Origin: Polaromonas glacialis
GTDB lineage: Bacteria; Pseudomonadota; Gammaproteobacteria; Burkholderiales; Burkholderiaceae_C
Assembly: GCF_000709345.1 (NCBI RefSeq)
Contig: NZ_KL448323.1
Span: 1,272,912 to 1,336,911 of the forward strand
Length of the DNA stretch: 64,000 nucleotides
Direction: 5' to 3'
Position numbers and translations under genes: made by a program. Of the stretch, positions 25,124 to 32,093 are shown one piece after another. The first letter of the stretch is position 1. Each line of letters begins with the position of its first letter. Below the pieces are notes generated by a model, which had not been told where the DNA came from, did no database searches, and was given only the letters and a program-made list of their open reading frames with translations.

Positions 25124-25671
25124 GCGCGTCAACCAAGATCATTGCTGCCTTGGCTGTTGCGCTGGCCTCGCTGCTGGCTGTTCTGGGTTTTGGCTATGAG
25201 CCTTGGGCAGCGCATCAGCAGGCCATTGGCGAAACGCGCGCCACCACGGCTTACAACTTGGCCATCCGGTCGCAGAAAGAAGAAGCCGGCAAGCTGCTGG
25301 CGACTGAAACTGAAAAAACTAAAGCCGCGAACCAGGCGCTCGCCGACTTCAGACTTCAACAGGAAAAAGACGATGTTCAAAACAAAAGCACTATTGCTGG
25401 TCTGGCTGTTCGCCTGCGTGCTGCTGCCGGGCCTGCTGCTCGGCTGCGCGACCCCCATGCTGCAGGATGTGGGGGCGGTGGTGGTGGCGCCCCGGCCGCA
25501 GATCCCGCCCGTGCCGAAGGTGGTGCAGCAGACGGAGCCGAGGCCGATGGGTTTTTATCAAAGCAGCTTACTGAATTTCTTCTCAGCCAGGCCGCAGACG
25601 CCGACCAGGTGAACCTGGCCTATACCTCTTGCCGGGCCGACAGCCTCAACCTGCGCGAGATGCTGAAGTGA
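25120..25671 (+). CDS. Rz-like inner-membrane spanin
   Basis: A 183-residue i-spanin starting at ATG 25120 (ATGA overlap with lysozyme). An N-terminal membrane anchor (residues 6-26) is followed by a periplasmic coiled coil (about 35-90, with many Ala/Glu/Lys). Residues 105-145 are Gly/Ala-rich low complexity, because this stretch also codes for Rz1 in another frame. The C terminus (about 145-183) would meet Rz1. Together they fuse inner and outer membranes in the last step of lysis. Confidence 0.8.
   Translation: MSASTKIIAALAVALASLLAVLGFGYEPWAAHQQAIGETRATTAYNLAIRSQKEEAGKLLATETEKTKAANQALADFRLQQEKDDVQNKSTIAGLAVRLRAAAGPAARLRDPHAAGCGGGGGGAPAADPARAEGGAADGAEADGFLSKQLTEFLLSQAADADQVNLAYTSCRADSLNLREMLK
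25373..25612 (+). CDS. Rz1-like outer-membrane lipoprotein spanin, nested in Rz
   Basis: A 79-residue lipoprotein wholly inside the Rz gene in a different frame. AGGAA (25361-25365) lies seven bases before ATG 25373. Residues 1-24 are a lipoprotein signal ending in the lipobox LLLG-C25. The mature part is proline-rich (APRPQIPPVPKVVQQTEPRP), as Rz1 proteins are. Signal, lipobox, proline content and nesting together make this a strong call. Confidence 0.82.
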   Translation: MFKTKALLLVWLFACVLLPGLLLGCATPMLQDVGAVVVAPRPQIPPVPKVVQQTEPRPMGFYQSSLLNFFSARPQTPTR

Positions 25672-25736
25672 TATGGGGTCCGGCTGTGTGGCTGCTCATC
25701 TGGGAGCGGTGGCTGCCTAAAGCGCCCAAGAAATGA
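25668..25736 (+). CDS. Possible 22-residue membrane peptide after Rz
   Basis: GTG at 25668 overlaps the Rz stop (GTGA) and opens a 22-residue frame with four Trp, a hydrophobic first half (WGPAVWLLIW) and a basic end (KAPKK). It may be a late phage micropeptide or only chance. Confidence 0.25.
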   Translation: MIWGPAVWLLIWERWLPKAPKK

Positions 25737-25819
25737 TTGAGCTCAGCGCTGACAGTACCGCAAGCGGCCCTCGGCTAAACTCATCCATACAATCCACATC
25801 ACTTTAGGCAAAGCGCCAT

Positions 25820-26374
25820 ATGCAGACACTTATCGACCAAATTGAGGCTTCCCTAGGATCTGGTTTGTATCTCCTGTCTTTATATGCAACCCTCACAATT
25901 CCTGATATTGCTGGCGCATTGTGTTCAGAAAACGGGGAGGCTACTGGAGCTAAATATAAAGATTGGTTCGAAAAGTGGGCTCGGCCCATGTTTGTGAAAA
26001 ACACACTTGAGTCGGTACCGCCTCACCAACGCGAGTACATCAAAGAGATGAAAAATCCACTCACGGGTGATGCTTGTTATCGTTTTCGTTGTTCGCTGCT
26101 TCACCAAGGCAGCTCACAGCATCCAAAGAGCGCATTTAATCGCATCATATTTATTGAGCCTGGCGCAACATTAAGCGTGATCCATTACGGAAATATGGGC
26201 GGTGCACTTTGCATTGATCTCAACTTGTTTTGCCGTGAAATGATCAGCGGTGCGCGACTTTGGCTGCGTCAAGCTGCGCAAGATCCTTGCTACATAAAAA
26301 ATCATAAGCAGTTTGCACGAAGGCACAAAAATGGTTTGGAACCATACATAGTTGGAGTCCCTGTAATCGGTTAA
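25820..26374 (+). CDS. Unknown protein with HEPN-like RxxxxH motif, possible defence moron
   Basis: A 184-residue protein, AT-rich compared with the phage genes to its left. I do not recognise the family. The central stretch contains CYRFRCSLLHQG (86-97), with R90-C-S-L-L-H95 fitting the RxxxxH active-site pattern of HEPN ribonucleases. The N-terminal 75 residues are helical (LGSGLYLLSLYATLTIPDI). It lies just after the lysis genes, a common place for moron genes. No antitoxin-like partner is adjacent. A RNase toxin or abortive-infection role is inference from the motif alone. Confidence 0.5.
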   Translation: MQTLIDQIEASLGSGLYLLSLYATLTIPDIAGALCSENGEATGAKYKDWFEKWARPMFVKNTLESVPPHQREYIKEMKNPLTGDACYRFRCSLLHQGSSQHPKSAFNRIIFIEPGATLSVIHYGNMGGALCIDLNLFCREMISGARLWLRQAAQDPCYIKNHKQFARRHKNGLEPYIVGVPVIG

Positions 26375-26475
26375 CGCAACGAAGTTAGTCACGCTGCAGA
26401 TTTCCACGGTCCATTGCTTACAAAATCAAAATGCAGCGTGGCCACGCTGCGACAAGCATTTATTGGTTAATAGCG

Positions 26476-26883
26476 TCAGCACCTAAGACTGAATTGCCGG
26501 TCTCGAGCTTTTCTTTTATTTTCTGAAATCCAGTCCTGCATCTGTCCACTTTGAGGATGTCGGGCCTGGGCGTCATAGTCGGTGATTCGAGCGTCAAGGG
26601 TTTTGCACTCGGCATTTCTGTCTTGTGCGGGGGAGGTCGTGACTGTCGTATGGGTGACGGTGTTCATGATGGCGGTTGAACGTCGTTGTTGTTCGGCAAG
26701 GTTGACTTGCTGATCAAAAGCCAGGCTGTCGGGAACGCTAACAATGCTGTCAATCAAGGCGCTGTGCTTGCTGCAGTGTGACTGAGCCCAAAAGGTCCCT
26801 CCGCTATAAGCTTTGCAAAGGTAAATCGAACCAGAATGAGCCAAAAAAGGAAATAAGGCTGCGATGAAAAGTAACCACTTCAT
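26476..26883 (-). CDS. Exported protein of unknown function
   Basis: A 135-residue protein with a signal peptide (MKWLLFIAALFPFLAHS, cut near residue 17). The mature part has four cysteines (C23, C37, C93, C135), with YDAQARHPQSGQMQDWISENKRKARDRQF before the final Cys. This C-terminal pattern occurs in small periplasmic Comamonadaceae proteins I have seen, without assigned function. It runs against the phage direction and may already be chromosomal. The 100 bases upstream are AT-rich and probably hold its promoter. Confidence 0.6.
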   Translation of the reverse strand: MKWLLFIAALFPFLAHSGSIYLCKAYSGGTFWAQSHCSKHSALIDSIVSVPDSLAFDQQVNLAEQQRRSTAIMNTVTHTTVTTSPAQDRNAECKTLDARITDYDAQARHPQSGQMQDWISENKRKARDRQFSLRC

Positions 26884-27056
26884 TAGAAAACCTTCTTGGA
26901 TATATTCTGATTTTGTTGATTGGCCATCAAAAATCTAATAGCATCACAAAAAAACAGGATGCATAGTCACGATTAAAGTGCTTTAGGTGTGATTGAATGA
27001 ACTAGTAAGGCATGTCGTCACGCAAAAAAAGCCCGGCAGCTTTTGGCTGACGAGCT

Positions 27057-27299
27057 TTGAAACTAACTCGATCAGGTTATTTTTTCTTTGGCGGGCTTTC
27101 TATGACCGTTCTGTTTGGCGCTGTACGAGCACGATCCAAAGGAACGTACTGGCCGGAGCCTGCATCGCGAGCTTTGCTGCCAGGGGGTGGGGTACGCGTG
27201 GGAGATTTAGCCATGGTGACAATTTTTCTGCCCAAAGGGCGTTACAAAAAACCAGCAGTTCCAATCGCAAACCATGGCAAACTTGCACTTGTGTCGTGA
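27057..27299 (+). CDS. Doubtful small ORF before a strong terminator
   Basis: An open frame of 80 residues (TTG 27057, or ATG 27102 for 65 residues). There is no good RBS and no recognisable domain; another frame is also open here. It is listed because a strong terminator follows 44 bases after its stop, so something upstream is transcribed in this direction. Confidence 0.25.
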   Translation: MKLTRSGYFFFGGLSMTVLFGAVRARSKGTYWPEPASRALLPGGGVRVGDLAMVTIFLPKGRYKKPAVPIANHGKLALVS

Positions 27300-27342
27300 A
27301 GATTGTTTGATCTGCACCTCCCCGTGCTGTAACGGTTCGGGT

Positions 27343-27374
27343 GCAAAAGCCAAGGTTGCCGCCTTGGCTTTTTG
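27343..27374. terminator. Strong bidirectional terminator
   Basis: AAAAGCCAAGG (27345-27355) pairs with CCTTGGCTTTT (27362-27372) around TTGCCG, extended by GC/GC on both sides. The stem carries a T run on the plus strand and on the minus strand. Confidence 0.8.
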
Positions 27375-27885
27375 CATATAGACCTTGGCACTATATCTAG
27401 TGTCTAAAGATGTTGCAACCACTACCGGTAGTGTATCGCTGACCTGAACTAATGCGTTGAATAGCGCCGTGCAGACGTCTGCACTGGTATCTGTCAGAAT
27501 GTTTTAATGATATGTATCAAAAAAACCGACTCTCCAGAACTGCCGACAGTCGCTTTTCTCGGGTTGAGCAAAGGGTAGGGTTAGGGTGCATCTACTGAGT
27601 TAAAGTCGCTGGAGGCTGTTTAATCACGTCATCATCGAAACGTCAAACTGTGAGTATTTACATTGGCAATGGTATTAAACATGGCATCAAACAAACACAA
27701 GCCCTTGAAACTCTTTGTTCATGCGGGTTTCAGGCGCTTGTTAACGATCGAGTGGGAGTAAGCCATTGACTGGCGAATGCGCTCGCCTGAACGTGTTGCG
27801 AAGCATTGCTGAGCCATGTCAAAAGCCCGGGATTCCAGCAAGTTTGTTCGGGGCCTGGATGTGATTCTGGACTAAGCTTGGGGCC
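27375..27885. other. Gene-poor stretch at the prophage / chromosome junction
   Basis: About 510 bases without a convincing gene. It holds the 16-bp palindrome (27469-27484), a poly-A run and only short frames. The right end of the prophage may lie here or further left, but no duplicate att core can be tested because the left end is outside the window. Confidence 0.5.
27469..27484. repeat. Perfect 16-bp palindrome GTGCAGACGTCTGCAC
   Basis: It is identical to its reverse complement. One-base variants occur inside the prophage at 4681, 4735 and 10712. Confidence 0.65.
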
Positions 27886-28533
27886 ATGTACCTGCCTTCC
27901 CATTTTGAGGGTGACCGCTCGCACGCAGCGGCCCTGATCCGTCAACATCCTTTTGCCAGCCTCATCAGCGTTGACGAGTCGGGTCTTCCTTTCATCACCC
28001 ATTTGCCACTGCATCTGGAAATGGCTGACGACCCTGCCGGGCAACAGGCGTTCACCCTGCTGGGGCATGTTGCCAGGGGAAATCCCCATTGGCACTATTT
28101 GCGCGATCGACCGCAGGCTGTCGTGACTTTTCTCGGGCCGCATGCCTACCTGTCGCCCAAGGTTTACCCCGACCTGGCCCGGGTTCCGACCTGGAATTAC
28201 CTGGCGGTGCACTGCACCGTGCAGGCAACGCTGCTTGAAGACGCTGCAGCCAAGGACAGTCTTCTGAAAAAACTGATTGGTGATCACGAGCCTGCCTATG
28301 CTGAACAGTGGCGGGGAATGGACGATGCGTATGCCCGAAAAATGCTGGCGGGCATCGTTGCGTTTGAGTTGCAGGTCACGGGCCTGCAATGCAAGTTAAA
28401 GCTCAACCAGCACCGGTCCGAAGCGGTTTTAGCAACGCAGGCCATTTACGAAAATGGCAATGATGCCGAACAGGATCTTGGGCGTTGGATGAAACACATC
28501 GTTAGCGGTTCAATACACAGTCGGAAAGATTGA
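27886..28533 (+). CDS. FMN-binding PaiB-like protein
   Basis: A 215-residue protein of the PaiB family (split-barrel flavin-binding fold). It begins MYLPSHFE, as is usual, and has HPFASLISVDESGLPFITHLPL (21-42), a conserved segment HVARGNPHWHYL (65-76), VVTFLGPHAYLSPKVY (83-98) and VPTWNYLAVHCTVQ (104-117). PaiB in Bacillus represses sporulation and protease genes; in proteobacteria its role is largely unknown and may be a small-molecule oxidoreductase. It is followed after one base by a small membrane protein gene. Confidence 0.85.
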   Translation: MYLPSHFEGDRSHAAALIRQHPFASLISVDESGLPFITHLPLHLEMADDPAGQQAFTLLGHVARGNPHWHYLRDRPQAVVTFLGPHAYLSPKVYPDLARVPTWNYLAVHCTVQATLLEDAAAKDSLLKKLIGDHEPAYAEQWRGMDDAYARKMLAGIVAFELQVTGLQCKLKLNQHRSEAVLATQAIYENGNDAEQDLGRWMKHIVSGSIHSRKD

Positions 28534-28534
28534 A

Positions 28535-28780
28535 ATGCGTCTGGTATTCGGGATGATCAGTTTGCTGACCGTGCTGGCCGTCGTTGGCCTGCTGGCAAAA
28601 AAGCAGCTGGCGGCCTTGACGGCAAAGCAAGATTCCGCGCTTGCCCGCCAGGCTGCCGCCGTGCCGGCCGGATCGCTGGGCATAAAAAATCCTCAGCTGC
28701 AGAGTCAGCAGATTCAGGAGCAAGTCAGGCAGTCGGTCGAAGCCGCCATGCAACAGCCGCGAACTGTTGATGGAGAGTAA
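28535..28780 (+). CDS. Small single-pass membrane protein, unknown
   Basis: An 81-residue protein starting one base after the PaiB-like stop. Residues 3-22 form a membrane segment (VFGMISLLTVLAVVGLLA). The rest is an Ala/Gln-rich helix with QLQSQQIQEQVRQSVEAAMQQ, probably a short coiled coil. A protein of this kind next to tadA is familiar from Comamonadaceae genomes. Function unknown. Confidence 0.65.
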   Translation: MRLVFGMISLLTVLAVVGLLAKKQLAALTAKQDSALARQAAAVPAGSLGIKNPQLQSQQIQEQVRQSVEAAMQQPRTVDGE

Positions 28781-28835
28781 AAAGTGGCAATTGCGCAATA
28801 CCCTATTGTGTTTGTAGCTATACTTTAAGTAGCAA

Positions 28836-30026
28836 ATGAACGATGCCGACTTTATGGTACTGGCCCTTGACCAGGCCAGGATGGCAGCCTCGTCCGGAGA
28901 AGTCCCTGTCGGAGCTGTGGTCGTTCGGCAAGGCCAAGTGATTGCCACTGGCCGCAATGCCTTGGTCCGTGGCCATGATCCCACCGCCCACGCCGAGATC
29001 GTAGCCTTGCGCGCCGCAGCCAAAGTCCTCGGAAACTACAGGCTGGACGAATGCGAACTGTTTGTCACGCTGGAGCCATGCGCGATGTGCTGTGGCGCCA
29101 TCCTGAACGCACGGCTCAAACGCGTGATCTTTGGTGCCCCTGAGCCCAAGACAGGCGCGGCTGGCTCTGTCATCAACCTGTTTGCACAAACCACGCTCAA
29201 CCACCAAACCGAGTGGCAGGGCGGGGTGCTGGCCGAGGCGAGCCGCGCGCTGATGCAGGATTTTTTCCGCCAGCGGCGGCATGAGCAGCGTGAGTCGGCA
29301 CGACAGCGCCATCCCTTGCGCGATGACGCACTGCGAACGCCCGATGCCGCCTTCGCTGGTTTGCCTGCCTATCCCTGGACTCCACACTACCGCAGCGATT
29401 TACCAGCTCTGGACCGCTTGCGAATGCATTATCTTGACGAACAGGTGGTCGTGCCTGAAATAGACGCCAAGCCGGTACCGGTCAGCTACCTGTGCCTGCA
29501 TGACCTTCCAGGCTGGAGTTATGGGTTTCGTCAGCTGATTCCCTTCTTGCTGGGCGCTGGTGACCGGGTCGTCGTACCGGATCTGATCGGATTCGGCAAA
29601 AGCGACAAGCCCAAGAAGGCTGCTTTCCATACCTTCTCAAGGCATCGCCAGGTACTGGTTGAACTGGTTGAAGCACTGGATCTGCGCAACATCGTGCTGG
29701 TGCTTCCTGAATGGCAAAGCCTGCTGGGGTTGACGCTGCCGATGGCCGCACCGCTGCGTTACCGAGGCCTGCGGCTCATGAATGCCGAGGGCCGTTTGAT
29801 CGAAGATGAACAGCCCTTGAGCGGGGGGCTTGTGCTGTGGAAACAAGCAGGAAAAATCAAGTCAAGAAATCAAATCGGCCCAGGATGCGACGCACCATTT
29901 CCCGGACCTAGCTATCGGGCAGGAGCGCTTGCACTTTCTGCGTTGGCACCGGATTTCGAGGATGCTCAAAAATTTGATGTTTTCACAGAAGCTGAACGGT
30001 TCTGGACGCTTCATATCAAGAGCTAA
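28836..30026 (+). CDS. tadA: tRNA adenosine deaminase TadA fused to a degenerate alpha/beta hydrolase domain
   Basis: A 396-residue fusion. Residues 1-150 are TadA, which makes inosine at tRNA-Arg wobble position 34: H52-A-E54 (zinc ligand and proton shuttle) and P81-C-x-x-C85 are intact. Residues 175-396 resemble haloalkane dehalogenases: LHDLPGWSYGFRQLIPFLL (221-239), VVVPDLIGFGKSDKP (245-259) and the late signature CDAPFPGPSYRAGA (351-364). At the nucleophile elbow there is LPEWQS (290-295), so the usual Asp is Glu292. Most of the cap and the C-terminal His region are missing. The hydrolase part is probably inactive and may be structural. TadA fusions of this type exist in related genera. 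Confidence 0.85.
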   Translation: MNDADFMVLALDQARMAASSGEVPVGAVVVRQGQVIATGRNALVRGHDPTAHAEIVALRAAAKVLGNYRLDECELFVTLEPCAMCCGAILNARLKRVIFGAPEPKTGAAGSVINLFAQTTLNHQTEWQGGVLAEASRALMQDFFRQRRHEQRESARQRHPLRDDALRTPDAAFAGLPAYPWTPHYRSDLPALDRLRMHYLDEQVVVPEIDAKPVPVSYLCLHDLPGWSYGFRQLIPFLLGAGDRVVVPDLIGFGKSDKPKKAAFHTFSRHRQVLVELVEALDLRNIVLVLPEWQSLLGLTLPMAAPLRYRGLRLMNAEGRLIEDEQPLSGGLVLWKQAGKIKSRNQIGPGCDAPFPGPSYRAGALALSALAPDFEDAQKFDVFTEAERFWTLHIKS

Positions 30027-30148
30027 ATGCGAGTCATGAGGCTGGATCGAACCAATTTAATTTATTAATGTAATTTACATGAATATTTGATGCAAAACCA
30101 TGGGCCAGACCAACGAGTTTTCAGGCTACACAATGGGATACTTGGGCC

Positions 30149-31108
30149 GTGAAAAAACATATCTACATTTACTCTCCCTCCAGTGCAATACGCGACAAAG
30201 CTGCTTTCAAACGCGGGCTCAAGCGCCTGACGGCATCAGGGTATGAGGTCGAGGTCGATGAGGCTGCATTGGCAAGCCATCAGAGATTTGCGGGGAATGA
30301 TGAAACACGTCTTGCAGCCATTCACCGGGCTTCAGTCAGCGGTGCCGATGTAGCGCTAATTTCTCGTGGAGGCTATGGCCTTACACGTATTCTTCCCGCC
30401 ATTGATTACGAAGCTGTTGCGAAAGCTGTGGCCCGTGGTACGCAGTTTGTCGGATTTAGTGACTTCACTGCATTCCAGATGGCGCTATTGGCAAAAACAG
30501 GCGCTGTGACCTGGGCAGGACCGGCGCTGGGTGAAGATTTTGGCGCTGCTGCAGGCGCTGACGACATCATGGAAGCCTGTTTTGACGATCTGGTGACTGG
30601 ACAAGGGGAGGGTAGCGGCTGGCGGTTGCCCAAAACAGCTATTAAAAAAATAGCTGAAGATACAGTTCCATCATGTGAAAATTCTATGAATGATACTTAC
30701 AGTATTCATGATGCCGTGCTTTGGGGTGGCAATCTGGCCATGCTGGCTTCACTGGTCGGAACACCTTTTCTTCCTGTCGTGAAAAATGGCATTTTATTCA
30801 TTGAGGATGTTGGCGAGCATCCTTACCGCGTGGAACGAATGCTCGCCCAACTGCTCCAGGCCGGCGTGCTGGCGCAGCAAAAAGCAATCATATTCGGCCA
30901 GTTCACCCATTACAAACTGGTGCCTCACGACAAAGGCTACAAGATAGCCAGTGTGATCGCGTGGTTGCAAAGTCAGGTGACTGCGCAGGTTCTCACCGGA
31001 CTTCCCTTCGGGCATGTCGCCACTAAAGTTGTGTTGCCGGTGGGCCTGCCCGTGACACTTGCTGTGGAGGGACGAGACGCATTTTTGCTTTGGGGTCACC
31101 AGCATTGA
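30149..31108 (+). CDS. ldcA: LD-carboxypeptidase (murein tetrapeptide carboxypeptidase)
   Basis: A 319-residue S66-family peptidase that removes the terminal D-Ala from tetrapeptides in murein recycling. It is read from GTG 30149. The triad is Ser104 (GFSD), Glu219 (FIED) and His289 (PFGH). RGGYGLTRILP (73-83) and WGGNLAML (192-199) are further family motifs. Between the domains, residues 160-188 hold a lysine-rich insertion coded by AT-rich DNA that contains the GCTATT repeat (30636-30656). This suggests a repeat has inserted in frame into the gene. Confidence 0.88.
   Translation: MKKHIYIYSPSSAIRDKAAFKRGLKRLTASGYEVEVDEAALASHQRFAGNDETRLAAIHRASVSGADVALISRGGYGLTRILPAIDYEAVAKAVARGTQFVGFSDFTAFQMALLAKTGAVTWAGPALGEDFGAAAGADDIMEACFDDLVTGQGEGSGWRLPKTAIKKIAEDTVPSCENSMNDTYSIHDAVLWGGNLAMLASLVGTPFLPVVKNGILFIEDVGEHPYRVERMLAQLLQAGVLAQQKAIIFGQFTHYKLVPHDKGYKIASVIAWLQSQVTAQVLTGLPFGHVATKVVLPVGLPVTLAVEGRDAFLLWGHQH
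30636..30656. repeat. GCTATT-N5-AATAGC repeat inside ldcA
   Basis: CAGCTATT (30636-30643) and AATAGCTG (30649-30656) form a perfect 8-bp inverted repeat around five A. Related copies lie at 50342, 57445 and 58983. Confidence 0.6.
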
Positions 31109-31165
31109 ACAGCATGTCAGCCATGCTGTAATCAAACCTCCTACAACAGGCAGCATCAACAGCAC

Positions 31166-32089
31166 ATGGCAGAACTCACCGTCGTTTTTGCGGACCTCAC
31201 TGGAAGCACGGGCGTTTTCGAAAAACTTGGCAATGTCAAGGCCGCCCAGGCTATCACCCGTCTGACGCAGTGGATAGGCCAGGTCTGTGAAATGCACAGC
31301 GGACATGTCGTGAAGTACTTGGGCGATGGCGTCCTGATCTTGTTCAAGGAAAGCCGGGATGCGGTTGCGGCTGCAAGCGAGCTTCAGAAAATTCACTATG
31401 ACCGAATCCGCCATTGGCCGCTTCCCCTCAAAATGAGGCTCCAGATAGGCATGGCACGTGGCGATGTTGTCGAACAGGACGGCGATTGCTATGGCGATGC
31501 AGTCAATGTGGCATCCCGATTGAGCGATTTATCGGGCTCCGATCAGATACTTGTCAGTGAAAGCGTGATCCAGCAGCTACCGGATACTTTCGCAGTTCGC
31601 TCCCGCTGTCTTGGCCCCATGGTGATCAGGGGCCGAACCGAGTCATGCGTTGTGCATCGTGTCGAATGGCAGGACGAGGTGCTTTCTGAGGTATTCACCA
31701 TGCCCGCCGGCTTGATGTCTTCGACCCTTGATAAGCACGACGTCAATCCAGTCTTCATTGAGTTGTCTTGGCTTGATCTGAACGCGAGGTTTACCGCTGC
31801 GGAGCTTCCCGTTTATCTTGGCCGCGATGCTGACGCCCAATTTATAGTTCAAGATCCCAGGGTGTCACGTAGACATGCCATGATTGAACGGCGCGCCGGA
31901 AAGTTCTATTTGAAGGACATCAGCAGCTACGGCACCTGGGTCCGGTTTTCCAACGGTGAATCGATCATTCCGTTGCGCCGCCAAGATTGTGTATTGCTGC
32001 AAAATGGGGAAATGGCACTTGGTGCATCTTTTGAAGATTTCACTGTACCCACTGTTGCCTTCAAGCTTCAGGAAGCATCTGATCGCTAG
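31166..32089 (+). CDS. Class III adenylate cyclase with C-terminal FHA domain
   Basis: A 307-residue soluble protein. Residues 1-165 are a class III cyclase domain: metal-binding Asp10 (VFADLTGST) and Asp53 (YLGDG), purine-specifying Lys49 and Asp106 (the pattern for ATP), and Asn113/Arg117 (VNVASR) for the transition state. Residues 215-290 are a forkhead-associated phosphothreonine-binding domain: LGRD (217-220), SRRH (233-236), SYGT (253-256). It may make cAMP in response to a kinase partner; no kinase gene is next to it. It converges with the catalase gene, the stops being only five bases apart. Confidence 0.88.
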   Translation: MAELTVVFADLTGSTGVFEKLGNVKAAQAITRLTQWIGQVCEMHSGHVVKYLGDGVLILFKESRDAVAAASELQKIHYDRIRHWPLPLKMRLQIGMARGDVVEQDGDCYGDAVNVASRLSDLSGSDQILVSESVIQQLPDTFAVRSRCLGPMVIRGRTESCVVHRVEWQDEVLSEVFTMPAGLMSSTLDKHDVNPVFIELSWLDLNARFTAAELPVYLGRDADAQFIVQDPRVSRRHAMIERRAGKFYLKDISSYGTWVRFSNGESIIPLRRQDCVLLQNGEMALGASFEDFTVPTVAFKLQEASDR

Positions 32090-32093
32090 ACCG

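Noticed and set aside
26993-27310. A 105-codon plus-strand frame overlapping the doubtful ORF at 27057
   Set aside because: It has a weak TTG start, no RBS and a composition unlike a folded protein.
27571-27588. Telomere-like GGGTAGGGTTAGGGTG stretch
   Set aside because: There are only about three imperfect units, with no further copies, so it is taken as chance.
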